This document shows, piece by piece, positions 61,456-64,000 of a stretch of 64,000 nt of DNA. The stretch is from positions 1 through 64,000 of the forward strand of contig NZ_QGSZ01000153.1 of NCBI RefSeq assembly GCF_003857055.1, given 5' to 3'. Each line of letters starts with the position of its first letter. The first letter of the stretch is position 1. This DNA is from Micromonospora inaquosa. Lineage in GTDB: Bacteria; Actinomycetota; Actinomycetes; Mycobacteriales; Micromonosporaceae. The translations under genes were made by a program, and so were the position numbers. The notes beneath the pieces were generated by a model. It was not told the origin of the DNA. It did no database searches and saw only the letters and a list, made by a program, of their open reading frames with translations.

Positions 61456-62786
61456 TGCTCCAGCCCCTCCGCCAGCCGGCGTTCCGGCGGCTGTACACCG
61501 CCCAGGTGGTCGCGAACCTCGGCGACGGCCTCGACTACCTGGCCATCATCACGATTGTGGTGTTCCAGTGGCACCGTGGGCCGGGTGACATCGCGCTCCT
61601 GGCCCTCGCCGGAGCAGCGCCCATGGTGCTCGGCGCGCCGCTCGTCGGGCTGGTGGCCGACTGGTTCCAACCGCGCACGGTCATGGTCGGCGCCAACGCG
61701 GTACGGGCGTTGGCCATCGCCGGGATCACCCTCACCGACGACTTCGCCCTGCTCTGTGCGCTAAGCGCGGTAGCCACGTTCTGCGGCGGATTCTTCAACA
61801 CGGCCGAGCAGCGGTTCATCCGCTACCGGGTCACCGACGACATGCTGCTGCGCACCAACTCACTGCGCAGCGTCACCGAGCGAATGCTGACCGGGCTGGC
61901 CGGGCCGGGCATCGCGGCCATCCTGATCGGGCTGTTCAACGCCCGGGTCACGCTGCTTGTCTGCGCAGCCCTGTTCCTCGCCTCGGCGGTGCTCGTCGGG
62001 ATCGTCGGCGCCATCCCGGCGGACGCGAACGCGGCCGCCGACCGGCCCGACCCGTACCGGAAGCGGATCGCGGCGGCGTTCGAGGTGGTGTGGGCCAACC
62101 GACCGCTGCGGCTGACCGTCGGCGCGATCGCCGTCGCGTTCCTGTTCTCCACCATGTTCGAGATCATGGTGCCGATCTGGTACCGGGAGATGGGTGCCGG
62201 GCCCGGCTTCACCGGCACGGCCATGGTGTGCATGGGCGTCGGCGGCGGACTGGGCGCCTGGCTGCTGTCCGCCATCGGTGACCGGTTCAACCTGCTGCTG
62301 GTGATGGCGGCCTCAGCCGTCACGGTCGGCTCGCTGGTCGGCGCAATGGGCTTCGCCGGCTTCGCTGGGCTCGACTCGGTCGTCGGGGTCTGGCTGGTGG
62401 TCGTCGCGATCATCGGGGCCGGCGCCGCCGCGGCCACGATCGCTTACGGGACGCTCGTGCAACGTCTCACCCCGGCGCACCTGATGGGCCGGGTCGGCGC
62501 GCTCACCGGTGCTGCGGTAACCGTGCCCGTCGTGATCGGTCCCGCCATCGCCCCGATCCTGGCGCCGTTCCTCGGCATCCACGGGATCTTTCTGGTGTCC
62601 GGCAGCGGCATCCTCGTGGTCGGTGCGGTCCTCCTGCTACGCGGGCCCGCGTACCGCGCCCAGGTGTTGCCGAAGGCAGCGCCGGAGCAACCGGAGCCGA
62701 TCGGCGTCGAGCCGGCGGACCTGGCGCCGGTGCCGGCACCGACCGGCCCGGCGCCGGCCGTCCCCACCCGGACGGGGCACCGATGA
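61455..62786 (+). CDS. MFS transporter, DHA3-like, probable product exporter
   Basis: 443 residues with about twelve hydrophobic helices; typical MFS_3/enterobactin-exporter-like features include ADWFQPRTVMVGANAVRAL in the first cytoplasmic loop and MGRVGALTGAAVTVPVVIG. A proline-rich C-terminal tail follows the last helix. It is coupled by TGATG to mbtH and ATGA to the next adenylation gene, so it belongs to the cluster and probably exports the final peptide or provides self-resistance. Confidence 0.85.
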   Translation: MLQPLRQPAFRRLYTAQVVANLGDGLDYLAIITIVVFQWHRGPGDIALLALAGAAPMVLGAPLVGLVADWFQPRTVMVGANAVRALAIAGITLTDDFALLCALSAVATFCGGFFNTAEQRFIRYRVTDDMLLRTNSLRSVTERMLTGLAGPGIAAILIGLFNARVTLLVCAALFLASAVLVGIVGAIPADANAAADRPDPYRKRIAAAFEVVWANRPLRLTVGAIAVAFLFSTMFEIMVPIWYREMGAGPGFTGTAMVCMGVGGGLGAWLLSAIGDRFNLLLVMAASAVTVGSLVGAMGFAGFAGLDSVVGVWLVVVAIIGAGAAAATIAYGTLVQRLTPAHLMGRVGALTGAAVTVPVVIGPAIAPILAPFLGIHGIFLVSGSGILVVGAVLLLRGPAYRAQVLPKAAPEQPEPIGVEPADLAPVPAPTGPAPAVPTRTGHR

Positions 62787-64000
62787 CCGGCCCGGTCTGG
62801 GACCTCCTGCGGGCACGGGCCGAAGCCCGGCCCGGCGCGGTGGCCGTCCGGGCGGACGGCCGGGACATCTCCTACGCGACGCTGGTGGAGCGGGCCGAGG
62901 ACCTGGCCCGCGGCCTCGGGACGGTGACCGGGGTGCACCGGGAGCGGTCGGTGGAATTCGTCGTCGCGCTGCTCGCGGCGATGCGCGCCGGCTGCTACGT
63001 GCCCCTGGACCCGACGCTGGCCGCGGCCCGCCGCGAGCAGCTCATCCGGCAGACCGGTGTGACGCGGGTGCTGACCGGCGACGAGGCCGCCCCGCCCGCT
63101 GGCGCGCGCCCCATCCGGGTGCACCCGGATGAGGCGGCCTACGTGCTGCACACCTCCGGTTCCACAGGCGTTCCCAAGGGCGTCGTGGTCTCGCACGCGG
63201 CGCTGGCCGGTCACCTGCTCGCCTTCGGTGCCCGGGTGGGTCTCACCGTCGGCGACCGGACGCTGCTATTCGCGCAGCCCAGCGCCGACGTGCATGTGGA
63301 GCAGGTGCTCGCGCCCCTGGTGCACGGCGCCACGCTGGTGCTGCACCCGGCGGGCCTACCGGAGGTGCCCGCCGACTTCCTGCGCCTGCTCGACGCCGAG
63401 GAGGTCACCGTCGCCAACGTGCCCGCCGGCTACTGGCGGTTGCTGGCCGGCGAGACCGACCCCACCCCGCCGCGCCGGCTACGGACCCTGATCGTCGGCA
63501 GCGACGTGATGCCGGCCGAGGCGGCCCGCCGCTGGCTGAACGGCCCGCTACGGACGGTGGCGCTGCTCAACGCGTACGGCCCCACCGAGACGGTGATCAC
63601 CACCAGCCTGTGCGCCGTCGACTCGGCGGCGCTCGCCGCCACGTCCGCATCGGTGCCGCTCGGCACGCCGCTGGCCGGTCGCTCGTGGCACGTGCTCGGC
63701 CCCGACCTGCGGCCGGTCGATCCGGGCGAGGTCGGCGAGATCCATATCGGCGGCACGATGGCGCGGGGTTACCTCGACGACCCGAGGCGGACGGCCGCCG
63801 TCTTCGTTCCGAACCCGTTCGAGCCGGGCGCCCGCCTCTACCGGACGGGCGACCGCGCCAGGCTACACGCCGACGGTGCGGTGGAGTTCCTCGGGCGCGC
63901 CGACCGACAGGTGAAGATCCGCGGCTTCCGCGTGGAGCTCGGCGCAATCGAGGCGGAGGCGACCGGGCACCCCGACGTCGCCGACTGCGCGGCGGTCGCG
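62783..64000 (+). CDS. NRPS adenylation domain (3' end beyond the window)
   Basis: At least 406 residues, no stop before the window edge. Motifs include YVLHTSGSTGVPKGVVV (A3), LNAYGPTETVITTSL (A5), GEVGEIHIGGTMARGYLDDP and YRTGDRARLHADGAVEFLGR (A6-A7), DRQVKIRGFRVELGAIE (A8). The A4 region reads PSADVHVEQVLAPLV in place of FDxSxxE, so the substrate pocket is unusual. The protein may continue into T and C domains. ATG 62783 overlaps the exporter stop. Confidence 0.88.
   Translation, partial: MTGPVWDLLRARAEARPGAVAVRADGRDISYATLVERAEDLARGLGTVTGVHRERSVEFVVALLAAMRAGCYVPLDPTLAAARREQLIRQTGVTRVLTGDEAAPPAGARPIRVHPDEAAYVLHTSGSTGVPKGVVVSHAALAGHLLAFGARVGLTVGDRTLLFAQPSADVHVEQVLAPLVHGATLVLHPAGLPEVPADFLRLLDAEEVTVANVPAGYWRLLAGETDPTPPRRLRTLIVGSDVMPAEAARRWLNGPLRTVALLNAYGPTETVITTSLCAVDSAALAATSASVPLGTPLAGRSWHVLGPDLRPVDPGEVGEIHIGGTMARGYLDDPRRTAAVFVPNPFEPGARLYRTGDRARLHADGAVEFLGRADRQVKIRGFRVELGAIEAEATGHPDVADCAAVA

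Noticed and set aside
1..64000. tRNA genes as integration sites near the recombinases
   Set aside because: No tRNA-like cloverleaf was recognised by eye on either strand; a proper scan was not possible.

Overview
The window comes from a high-GC actinomycete. GTG and TTG starts are common, genes are tightly packed with ATGA/GTGA/TGATG overlaps, codon use is GC-rich, and an NRPS cluster with an MbtH protein and a secreted phospholipase A2 are present. A Micromonosporaceae-like host is plausible but no 16S or other species marker is visible. Bases 1-51500 are an accessory defence island; bases 52361-64000 look like ordinary chromosome plus the start of a natural-product cluster.

Layout. (1) 2-123: 3' end of an IS3-family element, whose terminal repeat cuts into the last codons of drmC. 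(2) 88-13773, minus strand: a class 1 DISARM operon, drmD-drmMI-drmA-drmB-drmC. (3) 14244-16291: a GHKL ATPase/nuclease gene broken by a 1-base frameshift. (4) 16649-23531: a tightly coupled five-gene operon with no match among the named systems I know: membrane-anchored STAND NTPase with repeats, alpha/beta hydrolase, degenerate caspase-like domain fused to a formylglycine-generating-enzyme-like domain, class III aminotransferase, and Gfo/Idh/MocA oxidoreductase. It is the best candidate for an undescribed system. (5) 23579-23623: the other end of the same IS type, so blocks 2-4 are bracketed by related IS ends. (6) 23668-30000: relics (5'-truncated membrane protein, PadR-ABC module cut at its 3' end, frameshifted NADAR gene, CBS-HEPN fragment) with intact DUF6933 and helicase-associated genes. 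(7) 30455-32793: HTH-N6-methylase-specificity fusion plus a small membrane protein. (8) 32897-39669: Wadjet-type (Muk-like SMC) operon of five coupled genes, one more than the usual four. (9) 39877-41608: HEPN protein and a decayed methylase/specificity fragment. (10) 41601-45676: Gabija-like OLD/TOPRIM nuclease plus UvrD helicase. (11) 45789-51477: integrase remnant, small kinase, AbrB-type regulator and three tandem tyrosine recombinases, all three frameshifted, then a broken hypothetical gene. (12) 52361-53146: secreted phospholipase A2. (13) 53511-64000: aldehyde dehydrogenase, freestanding condensation protein, TauD-like dioxygenase, A-T didomain, second condensation protein, MbtH, MFS exporter, and an adenylation domain running off the edge.

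Functional reading. DISARM (methylation plus helicases), Wadjet (SMC cleavage of closed circular DNA) and Gabija (nucleotide-sensing nuclease/helicase) are three established anti-phage or anti-plasmid systems lying within 45 kb, with HEPN, NADAR and GHKL-nuclease genes between them. The recombinases that may have moved part of the island carry several one-base deletions, so the island looks immobilised. The 53-64 kb genes are an NRPS pathway whose aldehyde dehydrogenase and non-haem iron dioxygenase probably make or tailor an amino-acid unit. The product cannot be named from the sequence.
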